From an uncultured Psychrobacter sp. (lineage in GTDB: Bacteria > Pseudomonadota > Gammaproteobacteria > Pseudomonadales > Moraxellaceae): DNA of 64,000 bases. Below are positions 45,519 through 54,092 of this stretch, piece by piece (the first letter of the stretch is position 1; every line of letters starts with the position of its first letter). The DNA lies in contig CANLXO010000004.1 in assembly GCA_947495055.1 (NCBI GenBank), positions 62,001 to 126,000 on the forward strand, written 5' to 3'. A program made the position numbers and the translations under genes. The notes under the pieces were generated by a model, which did no database searches, was not told the origin of the DNA, and saw only the letters and a program-made list of their open reading frames with translations.

Positions 45519-46085
45519 ATGAATAATAAACAGCACGCTTTGTACGCGTCTTCGATCGCTATAACACAAGTCTTGTATGGCGTCCGCGCTTTACCTATGA
45601 TTATGCTTTTAGCTTTGCCTTTATACAGTCATGCCTTGCCATCAGATGCCAATCAGCCGATCAAGCTACTCGCAGATAAGGCCACTTATAGCGAGCGTAC
45701 TGGGGTCACTAGCTACTCAGGTAACGTCATTATTACCCAAGGCACGCTCAAACTAACTGCTGATGATATTACGGTTAATCTATCAGAGCAGCGTAGTATC
45801 AATTCAGCGGTGGCTACAGGTCGACCTGCGACGATGCAACAAGTGATCACTGCTGATAAAGGTCTGGCAAAAGGTCAAGGTAACAAGATCGATTACAACG
45901 CGGTAACTGGTATTATTACTTTAACTGGTAATGCTAAGCTCAATCAAAACGGGGCTAGCTTTGCAGGTAACGTCATTCGCTACAGCCTAAAGGCGGGCGA
46001 TGTTGAGGCCACCGCTGGCAATAGCCAACGCGTTGAGCTGATACTACCGCCAAACAATAACACCAGTCAGCGCGGCGTGCGCTAG
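45519..46085 (+). CDS. lptA: LPS transport periplasmic protein LptA
   Basis: 188 residues. Signal peptide of about 40 residues (hydrophobic core ALPMIMLLALPLYSHALP). The mature OstA/LptA domain contains ADKATYSERTGVTSYSGNVI, LKLTADDITVNL and YNAVTGIITLTGNAKLNQNG. It forms the beta-jellyroll bridge carrying LPS across the periplasm. It sits 82 bases after lptC and 44 before lptB. Confidence 0.93.
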   Translation: MNNKQHALYASSIAITQVLYGVRALPMIMLLALPLYSHALPSDANQPIKLLADKATYSERTGVTSYSGNVIITQGTLKLTADDITVNLSEQRSINSAVATGRPATMQQVITADKGLAKGQGNKIDYNAVTGIITLTGNAKLNQNGASFAGNVIRYSLKAGDVEATAGNSQRVELILPPNNNTSQRGVR

Positions 46086-46129
46086 TAGGCTGATATCTAA
46101 ACCTTACGTCCTTTGAGTCTGAGTACTAT

Positions 46130-46924
46130 ATGAATAATACACTTGCCGACAACGCATCGATTAAGTCGCCAGTTCAATCGCCTACAAGCTTAGCACCACA
46201 CGCGCGCTTAGTGATGCAGAACCTTGGCAAGCGCTACGGCAAGCGCTGGGTGGTAAAAGACGTCTCATTCTCAGTGGAGCAAGGACAGGTCGTTGGACTT
46301 TTGGGCCCAAATGGCGCGGGCAAGACTACCAGCTTTTATATGGTGGTGGGTTTGGTCAACATGGATAAAGGCCGCGTGACTTTAGGTAAGATGGACTTGT
46401 CCAAATACGCTATGCATGAGCGTGCGCGTGCGGGTATCGGTTATTTGCCGCAAGAGGCGTCTATATTTCGCAAATTATCTATCGAAGATAACATCCTCTC
46501 AATTCTGCAAACGCGCAGTGAATTAAGTGCCAGCGAGCAGCGCTTAGAGCTTGAAAAACTGATCAAAGAGTTCCATCTAGAAGGGGTGCGCAGCTCTCTT
46601 GGTATGAGCGTGTCAGGCGGTGAACGTCGTCGCTGCGAGATTGCTCGAGCACTGGCGGCTAATCCTAAATTTATCTTATTAGATGAGCCTTTTGCTGGCG
46701 TTGATCCGATCTCAGTCGGTGATATCAAAGATGTGATTTTAGCACTCAAAAATCGTGGTATCGGCGTATTAATTACCGATCATAATGTCCGTGACACGCT
46801 TGCTATCTGCGAAAAGGCTTATATTGTCTCTGAAGGCGCTATTATCGCTGAGGGTACCTCAGATGAGGTATTGAACAATGAGCTGGTTAAAGAGATATAT
46901 TTAGGTAAAGACTTTAGAGTCTAA
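46130..46924 (+). CDS. lptB: LPS export ABC transporter ATP-binding protein LptB
   Basis: 264 residues. Walker [10 protein letters not shown] near residue 60, Q-loop [18 protein letters not shown], signature [15 protein letters not shown] and Walker [14 protein letters not shown], then the switch His in [11 protein letters not shown]. LptB powers LPS extraction with LptF and LptG, which are not in this window. About 25 residues of N-terminal extension precede the domain. Confidence 0.96.
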   Translation: MNNTLADNASIKSPVQSPTSLAPHARLVMQNLGKRYGKRWVVKDVSFSVEQGQVVGLLGPNGAGKTTSFYMVVGLVNMDKGRVTLGKMDLSKYAMHERARAGIGYLPQEASIFRKLSIEDNILSILQTRSELSASEQRLELEKLIKEFHLEGVRSSLGMSVSGGERRRCEIARALAANPKFILLDEPFAGVDPISVGDIKDVILALKNRGIGVLITDHNVRDTLAICEKAYIVSEGAIIAEGTSDEVLNNELVKEIYLGKDFRV

Positions 46925-47091
46925 TGGATGCCTTTGTATTAGCCCTATAACCATCGACTTCGTATAGTCATCTTCTATAAAGACGCTCCTTTAACCGTCT
47001 AATTCAATGTATTAAAGCTCCCCATTCATGCTGACTGACAATCTACGCTACCACGTACGACTTAAAGTGAGCTAAATAAGGCTTATCATTT

Positions 47092-48540
47092 ATGGCAAAA
47101 AACAAAAGCAGCTATGTCTGCCAAGGGTGCGGCGCGCATTTTGGTAAATGGGCAGGTCAGTGTTCTGACTGCTCAGAGTGGAACAGTTTGGTCGAAGCGC
47201 CAAATGTGAGCATGCCGCACCACAACAAAGCTAGCGCAAAAAGTGCGCCTAGAGCTGCGCCGCGCCATCCTCCTAATGGCACGACCACCGGCGGCAATTA
47301 TTCGGGGACTCATAGCGCGGTTATGCCGCTTAACGCGGTCAGTGTCACTTTGGATACGCGCCTGCCCACTGGCATTAGTGAGTTTGACCGCGTACTAGGC
47401 GGCGGCTTGGTAGCGGGGTCGGTAGTGCTTATCGGCGGCGATCCTGGTATCGGTAAGTCAACTATTTTGCTTCAGACAGCGACCAATATGGCGCGTGCTG
47501 ACTCATTAGCGGGTAGCGCGCTATACGTCACAGGCGAGGAGTCCTTGGCGCAGGTAGCCATGCGTGCCAAACGCTTAGAGTTGCCCGCAGATCGCCTTCG
47601 TGTGCTCGCTGAGACCAATGTCGAGACTATATGCGCCGCTCTCACCCAAGAGCAGCCTGCTATTGCCATTATTGATTCTATTCAGACTATCTATACCGAT
47701 GCGATCAATTCAGCGCCAGGCGGCGTGAGTCAGATTCGCGAATCGGCGGCGATATTAACTCGTTATGCCAAGCAAACTGGTACGGCGCTATTCTTAGTCG
47801 GTCACGTAACCAAAGAAGGTACGCTGGCAGGGCCACGTGTGCTTGAGCATATGGTTGATACGGTACTGTACTTTGAAGGTCAGTCTGATTCGCGCTTTCG
47901 GATGATACGCGCGGTCAAAAATCGTTTTGGCGCGGTCAATGAGCTGGGTATCTTTGGTATGACTGATATGGGGCTTAAGGAAGTGGCGAACCCATCAGCG
48001 ATATTTTTGAGCCGCTATGATAAGCCTGTGGCAGGCTCTGTGGTTATGGTTAGCCGTGAGGGTACGCGTCCGCTGCTGGTGGAGGTGCAAGCGCTGGTTG
48101 ATGACTCACAAGGGCAGCCAAGGCGTATGGCGCTAGGTTTGGACTTTCAGCGCTTATCTATGTTGCTTGCGGTCATGCATCGACATGGCGGTATTCATAC
48201 TAGTGGGCAAGATGTGTATGTCAACGTCGTCGGTGGGGTCAAGGTGATAGAGACAGGCTCTGATTTAGCAGTACTGCTCGCCTGTGCGTCTAGTATCAAA
48301 GAGCGTGCTTTGCCATCCTCATTAGCGGTATTTGGGGAGGTGGGGTTATCAGGTGAGATACGTCCAGTACCTAATGGTCAAGAGCGCTTGAAAGAAGCGA
48401 TGAAGCACGGATTTAAGCATGCTATCGTGCCAAAAGCCAATGCGCCTGCCAAGAACTCGCCTCAGTTTAAGGGCATCAATGTGATTGCCGTTGAGCGTCT
48501 TGATGACGCTATCCAAAATGCTTTTGAGATAGATGACTAG
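47092..48540 (+). CDS. radA: DNA repair protein RadA
   Basis: 482 residues. Zinc finger Cys10, Cys13, Cys24, Cys27 (CQGCGAHFGKWAGQCSDC). RecA-like core with Walker A GGDPGIGKST. The RadA-specific motif KNRFGAVNELGIF, and a C-terminal Lon-protease-like domain (VYVNVVGGVKVIETGSDLAV, GEVGLSGEIRPV). A Ser/Ala/Gly-rich insert of about 30 residues follows the zinc finger. It acts as a DNA helicase or branch-migration factor in recombination. Confidence 0.96.
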   Translation: MAKNKSSYVCQGCGAHFGKWAGQCSDCSEWNSLVEAPNVSMPHHNKASAKSAPRAAPRHPPNGTTTGGNYSGTHSAVMPLNAVSVTLDTRLPTGISEFDRVLGGGLVAGSVVLIGGDPGIGKSTILLQTATNMARADSLAGSALYVTGEESLAQVAMRAKRLELPADRLRVLAETNVETICAALTQEQPAIAIIDSIQTIYTDAINSAPGGVSQIRESAAILTRYAKQTGTALFLVGHVTKEGTLAGPRVLEHMVDTVLYFEGQSDSRFRMIRAVKNRFGAVNELGIFGMTDMGLKEVANPSAIFLSRYDKPVAGSVVMVSREGTRPLLVEVQALVDDSQGQPRRMALGLDFQRLSMLLAVMHRHGGIHTSGQDVYVNVVGGVKVIETGSDLAVLLACASSIKERALPSSLAVFGEVGLSGEIRPVPNGQERLKEAMKHGFKHAIVPKANAPAKNSPQFKGINVIAVERLDDAIQNAFEIDD

Positions 48541-48573
48541 GTTAATGGTTCTAATCAAGCATAAAACTTAAGC

Positions 48574-48608
48574 AAAAAAACGCCTCATTCATTAATGAGG
48601 CGTTTTTT
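48574..48608. terminator. bidirectional terminator radA / rlpA-like
   Basis: Fifteen-base perfect stem (48575-48589 with 48594-48608) including the A/T runs. Confidence 0.92.
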
Positions 48609-48664
48609 ATGGGCAGTACTTAACCATTAGTCAATACTTAGCAATTAGATGATGTATTTAAACC

Positions 48665-49273
48665 TTAGGGTCCAGATACGCGCTCAATAGAGACATTGCC
48701 GACGCCTTTGCTAGTAATACCAAGCTTTTTGGCAGCACCATAAGATAAATCTAGAACACGATTACCATGGAAGGGGCCACGGTCATTAACTTTTACCACA
48801 ACGCTTTTACCATTGGTCTTATTGGTCACCTTAACGTAGCAGTTGAGCGGTAGTGAGCGATGCGCCGCTGTCAAGGCATTCATATCGAAAGTCTCACCAC
48901 TAGCAGTTTTGCGGCCATGAAACTTACGACCATACCAAGAAGCGAGGCCACTTTGAGTAAATTTGCTCAATGAGTTAGAAGCGGATGCAGTTAGGCGCTC
49001 TAAAACGTCATCATCTTGGCTCACTTGTGCGGTGTCACTAGTGAGCAATGAGCTATTTAAAGCTAAAGATGATGGCTGACGAGCAGATTTGACAAGACTT
49101 GAAGCACCATCATGCTGGCGAGTAAGTTCACTTAAAACGCGGTCAATATGAGAGTTATTGTCTTGTGACAAAGTACTGTAGGCGCTTTCTGCTGCATTAG
49201 TATTGATAGCTAAGGTTGAGCCTGCAAACAGACAAACTGACAGGGTAAGTAAACCAGATAAACGCTTATTCAT
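48665..49273 (-). CDS. RlpA-like septal ring / double-psi beta-barrel protein
   Basis: 202 residues. Signal peptide to about residue 27 with no clear lipobox Cys. The C-terminal double-psi beta-barrel domain (about 110-202) contains GLASWYGRKFHGRKTASGE, MNALTAAHRSLPLNCYVKV and VKVNDRGPFHGNRVLDLSYG, which hold the conserved Asp and His of RlpA. RlpA proteins bind or cleave denuded glycan strands at the septum. The SPOR domain of full RlpA is absent. A strong hairpin lies just upstream (49300-49327). Confidence 0.87.
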   Translation of the reverse strand: MNKRLSGLLTLSVCLFAGSTLAINTNAAESAYSTLSQDNNSHIDRVLSELTRQHDGASSLVKSARQPSSLALNSSLLTSDTAQVSQDDDVLERLTASASNSLSKFTQSGLASWYGRKFHGRKTASGETFDMNALTAAHRSLPLNCYVKVTNKTNGKSVVVKVNDRGPFHGNRVLDLSYGAAKKLGITSKGVGNVSIERVSGP

Positions 49274-49640
49274 AAATACCTCTATAACTTATACGTTAGC
49301 GCTTAGTCCAATCCTTGGTACTAAGCGGAGCGCTGTTAGAATCTTTTAACGCTGCTGACTATACTTACAAGTTATAACTCAATGATTGTTTAATGCTATC
49401 TTTATCAGTAGCTTTGTATAACTTGTGTATCGGTTCTGATTAACAGAGGTTAACTCATAGTTTTATAAAAAACAAGCATTAATACCTGTAAGTATAAATT
49501 AACAGTCAGTGTATTATTTGAGAAACAATACAGCAGGCTAAGTGAAATAAGCAAAATAGTGTCGGATGAATCTAACTACTCAACACTATCTTGTTATTTA
49601 TAAGCTTCAAACTACAGGGATTTATCGTTGCACTCAGAGG
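49274..49640. other. intergenic region with leader hairpin
   Basis: 367 bases. CGCTTAGTCCAA (49300-49311) pairs with TTGG-T-ACTAAGCG (49315-49327) with one bulge. It lies 27 bases before the rlpA-like start codon and just above its GAGG ribosome binding site, so it would be in the mRNA leader. The remainder is AT-rich with no ORF. Confidence 0.5.
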
Positions 49641-50375
49641 CTATTTGGCGGTCAAACCGCCATCAATGATGAATTCTGAACCAGTGGAATAACTAGAGTC
49701 ATCAGATGCCAAAAAGAGCACCATACTACTGACTTCCTCCGGCTGAGCGACGCGCTGTAAAGGAATGGTCTTAGCAAATGCCTCAACAGCGTCTTTGGTA
49801 TCGCCTTGAGAGATCATAGGCGTAGCAATCACACCTGGATGCACAGAATTGACACGTATGCCAAAGGGCGCGCATTCAAGTGCTGCAGCTTTAGTCATAC
49901 CGCGTACCGCAAATTTGGAATCGGTATAGCCAATAGCGCCGCCAACCAGACCGTTGATTGAGGAGATATTAATGATAGAGCCTTGCTTGGCCGCTTTCAT
50001 AGTTGGGATGACTGCTTTCATACCCAAAAAGACTGAGACTTGATTGATCTCGAGGATTTTACGATAGTCATCAACCGAGGTATCCAATATCGATTTGTGC
50101 GTAGTAATGCCTGCATTGTTGACGAGCACATCGATTTGACCAAACTTAGTTATTGTAGCCTCTATCACTTGTTGCCAATCCGCCTCGTCAGTGACGTCTT
50201 GTTTGACAAATAAAGCATTATCACCAAGCTCTTTGACCAGCGCTTCGCCTTTGTCAGCGTTGATGTCTGTCAATACTACCTGAGCGCCCTCAGCAATGAA
50301 TAAGCGCGCATGAGTCTCGCCCATACCTTGAGCGGCGCCTGTAATGATAACGACTTTATTAGTTAACCGAGCCAT
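49641..50375 (-). CDS. short-chain dehydrogenase/reductase
   Basis: 244-residue classical SDR. Cofactor motif TGAAQGMGETHARLF (about 12-26); an acidic residue after strand 2 (LTDINAD) suggests NAD preference. NNAG, then Ser in ISSINGL, Tyr and Lys in GYTDSKFAVRG form the catalytic set, with the C-terminal IDGGLTAK. Such enzymes reduce or oxidise varied alcohols and ketones. Nothing in the neighbourhood fixes the substrate. Confidence 0.88.
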   Translation of the reverse strand: MARLTNKVVIITGAAQGMGETHARLFIAEGAQVVLTDINADKGEALVKELGDNALFVKQDVTDEADWQQVIEATITKFGQIDVLVNNAGITTHKSILDTSVDDYRKILEINQVSVFLGMKAVIPTMKAAKQGSIINISSINGLVGGAIGYTDSKFAVRGMTKAAALECAPFGIRVNSVHPGVIATPMISQGDTKDAVEAFAKTIPLQRVAQPEEVSSMVLFLASDDSSYSTGSEFIIDGGLTAK

Positions 50376-50572
50376 GATATCTCCAAATTTTACAATAACT
50401 GTATGTGAGGTAATAACTATATGTGAGGTATAGTATAAGCCATTACGAACAATTTTTGGCTTATAAGCCTAAAGGTCTTGTTCCTATTCAGTAATAGTCT
50501 AAAAATATAAGAACGATACATAAAAGTTAAGATCACCTAAAGTCAGAGTGATATCGATTAAAGGCGTCATTA

Positions 50573-51112
50573 ATGTATCAAGAGATCTTAGAGTTTTGTT
50601 TTAAAAAGGTGGGCAGCCAAAAGTTTTTTGAAAAGGATGCCGCTTTTGATAAGCAGCTGACTAAACGTTTCTCTGCTGTGCTTGAGCAAGCTTTGGCAGC
50701 AGAGTTTTATGAGTGGCGCAGTAGTATCGAGGGCAGGCTGTGCGAAATTATTATTTTAGATCAATTCTCACGCAACATTTACCGAGGTACGCCCCAAGCC
50801 TTCGCGCAAGATGCGATGGCGCTGGCCTTAGCGCAAGAGGCAGTAGCCGCTGGGATATTAGATAAGCTCACTCAGGTAGACGCTAGAAAGTTTGTGCTAA
50901 TGCCCTATATGCATAGCGAATCAAAACTCATTCACAAGCAGGCTGAGCCGTTATTTGCAGAATATACCAATCAGCAGACGCTAGAGTCTGAGATAAAACA
51001 CAAAGTCATCATCGATAGATTCAATCGCTACCCGCATCGCAATGAAATCTTAAATCGTATCTCAACTTTGCAGGAAATAGAATTTTTAAAGCAGCCAAAC
51101 TCTTCTTTTTGA
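50573..51112 (+). CDS. DUF924 family protein (short paralog)
   Basis: 179 residues. Signatures GRLCEIIILDQFSRNIYRGT, PYMHSESKLIHKQAEPLF and DRFNRYPHRNEILNR match the protein at 29629..30294, which carries about 40 more residues at the N-terminus. Both end LKQP(G/N)SSF. Function unknown. Confidence 0.85.
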   Translation: MYQEILEFCFKKVGSQKFFEKDAAFDKQLTKRFSAVLEQALAAEFYEWRSSIEGRLCEIIILDQFSRNIYRGTPQAFAQDAMALALAQEAVAAGILDKLTQVDARKFVLMPYMHSESKLIHKQAEPLFAEYTNQQTLESEIKHKVIIDRFNRYPHRNEILNRISTLQEIEFLKQPNSSF

Positions 51113-51115
51113 GAT

Positions 51116-51559
51116 TTAGCGCTCAGTGAGAGTGGAAGTTTGATGTGGTAGGGCAAAGATAGTGTCAAAGGCTAGGGTAAATAAAAAGGTATAAACCAAA
51201 AAGGCAAGGGTCAGCGATATCTCCATAGTCAACGCCATCCAGATGCCAACCCCGTACCAGATCATATAAAGAGGCAAACAGACCACAGTCAAACCGCCCT
51301 CAAAGCCGACAGCGTGAATACTACGAATCAAAAAAGTGCGTTTTTGTATATGCTTGCGCCGCTCCCAATACTCAAACAGCGTATTATAAATATAGTTCCA
51401 AACGACAGCAGTACTTGCAATAATAATAGCGAGAATAAGAGACTGCTGGGTATCACTGCCGCTAAGTACCACTAGAATAAAGGTCGTTAGCATGACCGCA
51501 AATATCTCAAACAATGTCACATAGAGTACTCGGCGCTTAATAGGACTTAAAGTAATCAA
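51116..51559 (-). CDS. PACE-family efflux transporter (AceI-like)
   Basis: 147 residues from a TTG at 51559, supported by GGAG 6 bases upstream; the frame is open to a second TTG at 51595. Four helices in two bacterial-transmembrane-pair repeats: VLYVTLFEIFAVML, then TAVVWNYIYNTLFEYWERRK, and the second pair starting RSIHAVGFEGGLTVVCLPLY. Glu in the first helix matches the residue essential in AceI of Acinetobacter, which exports chlorhexidine and acts natively on short diamines such as cadaverine and putrescine. It ends three bases from the convergent DUF924 gene. Confidence 0.85.
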   Translation of the reverse strand: MITLSPIKRRVLYVTLFEIFAVMLTTFILVVLSGSDTQQSLILAIIIASTAVVWNYIYNTLFEYWERRKHIQKRTFLIRSIHAVGFEGGLTVVCLPLYMIWYGVGIWMALTMEISLTLAFLVYTFLFTLAFDTIFALPHQTSTLTER

Positions 51560-51650
51560 GACAAGCTCCAGCGAACGCTCAGGCTGATGGCTCAAGCTTA
51601 TTGATCATACTATTTTTTTAAGCAGTCAGTGACTTCTAGAGCAGCTTAAG

Positions 51651-52550
51651 TTACTTGCGCTTATCATTATCGATGACATCTATATCATCTTGACCAATAA
51701 CGTCCAAATCCTTTAGGCACAATCTATCGTATTCCTTTTTACAAAAGCTTGGGTCTATCTTGCACATAGCGTCTTGCAATTGATCTAGGCGAGTCTCAGA
51801 CTGCTGAATATGTTCGAGCATTTTTGCAAAGGCTTCAGCCACTGGGTCTTGCGAATAGGGGTCGATGCCGTAGGCTTGAAAAGTAGTCGTACGTGTTGTA
51901 CTTTGTTTTTGATTGGACTCTTTTGTACCCGCTTTGGCAGCTTTTTCTTGTTGCTTAGCATCATTAACTTTGGTCGCAATTGGGTTGCCTTTTTCGTCAT
52001 GATAATCAGAGATCATGCGTGCCGCGTTACCGACCATCGTCGCGTTCTCTGGTACAGGTTTGACAACTACAGCATTTGAGCCGATCTTGGCATTTTTGCC
52101 AACGGTAAAGGGTCCTAATACTTTAGCGCCCGCGCCGACCGTCACGCCATCCTCTAAAGTCGGATGACGCTTGCCATCGTTCCATGAGACTCCGCCCAAA
52201 GTGACGCCGTGATATAAGGTAACATCATCTCCAATCTCAGCGGTCTCGCCGATCACAACACCTACGCCATGATCGATAAAAAAGCGCCTGCCGATTTTGG
52301 CGGCAGGATGAATCTCAATACCCGTAATAATGCGCGAGCCATAAGAGATGGTGCGCGCGGCAAGTTTTTGGTCACGCTCCCACAAGTAATGAGCGCTACG
52401 ATGTAAAATAAGCGCATGAATACCAGGGTAGGTCAATATCACCTCTAGGCTATTGCGCGCTGCAGGGTCTCGGGTGAATACCGCCTCAATGTCTTCTTTT
52501 AATTCTTTTTTGACACAAGATAAGGATTTAAATAAGGTTGTGAATGACAT
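51651..52550 (-). CDS. cysE: serine O-acetyltransferase
   Basis: 299 residues from the ATG at 52550 (AAGGA 6 bases upstream); the open frame upstream to 52646 adds a non-family hydrophobic leader. N-terminal helical domain ([20 protein letters not shown]), then a left-handed beta-helix of hexapeptide repeats with [20 protein letters not shown] and VTLGG. It acetylates serine for cysteine synthesis. A non-family C-terminal tail of about 110 residues is Gln/Lys-rich with a Cys-containing end ([20 protein letters not shown]). Confidence 0.9.
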   Translation of the reverse strand: MSFTTLFKSLSCVKKELKEDIEAVFTRDPAARNSLEVILTYPGIHALILHRSAHYLWERDQKLAARTISYGSRIITGIEIHPAAKIGRRFFIDHGVGVVIGETAEIGDDVTLYHGVTLGGVSWNDGKRHPTLEDGVTVGAGAKVLGPFTVGKNAKIGSNAVVVKPVPENATMVGNAARMISDYHDEKGNPIATKVNDAKQQEKAAKAGTKESNQKQSTTRTTTFQAYGIDPYSQDPVAEAFAKMLEHIQQSETRLDQLQDAMCKIDPSFCKKEYDRLCLKDLDVIGQDDIDVIDNDKRK

Positions 52551-52687
52551 AAGGCATCCTTTTTTATCGAATAATAGATGGCGACAATAACAGTAGCAAA
52601 ATAATACACAAGCTAATGATAAAGTTATAACAGCTTTGGGATTCAAAACCTAGTCGCAAGCTTTAAAATAAAAACAAATCATACAAG

Positions 52688-53629
52688 CTACTCTTTAGCA
52701 AGCTTGGCGATGAGTGCACTGAGTAATTGATATTCTTTTTGATCAAGCTGCAACCGCGCGCCGAGCCGCGACAGCCTCAGCGGTAGCGATCTTAGATGCT
52801 CACTATTAGCAAGGCCGCGATCGACCATCAAAGTAGTGATACGATCGGTGAGCTGCTGTAACTGCTGCTGACTAATAGCAGGCTCATCCCACTGTTGACG
52901 TAGATAAATATTTAGCATCGGATGAGCGTCGTTTTGCTCGTTACTATTGGCAGCACCACTGAGGCTAGCAGTATCACTAAGGCTATCAGGTGTCTTTGAT
53001 TTATCCTGAAGATGTTTTTGTGCGTAAGCATAAATAAAACTAGCAATAACTTGTACGGCTGATGCGACGTTTAGCACAGGGTAGGCGGGATTGGCGTCAA
53101 TTTGGATATGATAATCTGCGTGCGCCAGCTCTTCATTGGTCAAGCCGCGGTCTTCACGACCAAATAGTATAGCGATATTAGGCTTATTTTTGGCAGTGAT
53201 AGGGTTAGAGATTTTGGAATCTAGGCTTTGGTCATCAGGAGTGACCAAGGACTGCTGATCAATAAAATGAAAGATGATTTTGGCCGCTTGGGTTGGCGTG
53301 ACTACGGGGCGCGGCAGATGGCGGCTACGGCTGCTGGCAGCAAATACTAGCTGACAATCCGCTATAGCCGATTCAAGCGTTGGGGCAATGCGTGCTGATG
53401 ATAATATCTTATGGCCACCTGCTGCGTGCGATACACTGGTATCATCTACTGGCAGTTTAGGGTCGACCACGCTAAGACGCGACAGTCCCATAGTATGCAT
53501 GGCGCGCGCCGCTGACCCTATATTGGCAGGCAAGGTGGTGTTGACCATGACCACCTGCACGCAATCAAGATAGTCATTTATACTAAAGGGAGAAAGTGCT
53601 GCTGTTGGGGCTAAAGCGTCGTGAGCCAT
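52688..53629 (-). CDS. trmJ: tRNA (cytidine/uridine-32-2'-O)-methyltransferase
   Basis: 313-residue SPOUT methyltransferase. Motifs: VMVNTTLPANIGSAARAMHT, then IAILFGREDRGLTNEEL and the trefoil-knot segment NPAYPVLNVASAVQVIASFI. It has a C-terminal extension like that of TrmJ, interrupted by a Ser/Asn-rich insert around 205-235. It methylates the ribose at position 32 of several tRNAs. Its ATG overlaps the stop of the Hpt gene (TAATG), so the two are coupled. Confidence 0.92.
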   Translation of the reverse strand: MAHDALAPTAALSPFSINDYLDCVQVVMVNTTLPANIGSAARAMHTMGLSRLSVVDPKLPVDDTSVSHAAGGHKILSSARIAPTLESAIADCQLVFAASSRSRHLPRPVVTPTQAAKIIFHFIDQQSLVTPDDQSLDSKISNPITAKNKPNIAILFGREDRGLTNEELAHADYHIQIDANPAYPVLNVASAVQVIASFIYAYAQKHLQDKSKTPDSLSDTASLSGAANSNEQNDAHPMLNIYLRQQWDEPAISQQQLQQLTDRITTLMVDRGLANSEHLRSLPLRLSRLGARLQLDQKEYQLLSALIAKLAKE

Positions 53630-54024
53630 TAAATCTCCAGTCGTTTGTTTATTTCAAGTTCTGCACGATTTAACGCCACTGATAGAGCGTCAATCCGTTC
53701 GGCTTGCTCACTAATGCGCCGAGCCCGGCAGGCTTCTTGCAGCTGACTACTCAAAGTAACCAGCTGCGTGGTTCCCAAATTTGCACTAGCGCCCTTTAGT
53801 GCGTGAGCAACCTCAAAACCGTTAGCATGATCATCTGCTTGCAGCGCGGTACGTAGTGCATCTATACGTACTCTACAATCGGCAAAATATACTTGTACCA
53901 AATCGGCAAAGTCTTCTTCTAATAAGTCGCGCATGTCTTCAAATTGTTCGTGATCGATAATCTCTTCGTTAAGACAATCGCTGACATTATCATCTTGAGT
54001 CGCTAGATTTGATAGGTCATCCAT
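53629..54024 (-). CDS. Hpt-domain phosphotransfer protein
   Basis: 131 residues. Acidic N-terminus, then a histidine phosphotransfer bundle with phosphorylatable His74 in EVAHALKGASANLG. It passes phosphate between hybrid kinases and response regulators. No kinase or regulator gene lies nearby, so its partners are elsewhere. It lies between dnaE and trmJ on the same strand. Confidence 0.9.
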   Translation of the reverse strand: MDDLSNLATQDDNVSDCLNEEIIDHEQFEDMRDLLEEDFADLVQVYFADCRVRIDALRTALQADDHANGFEVAHALKGASANLGTTQLVTLSSQLQEACRARRISEQAERIDALSVALNRAELEINKRLEI

Positions 54025-54092
54025 GATTGAGTATCCAGTAAATTTAAAACCTTTAGTATAATCTAAACGATAAAAGTTGACTATAAAAACCG

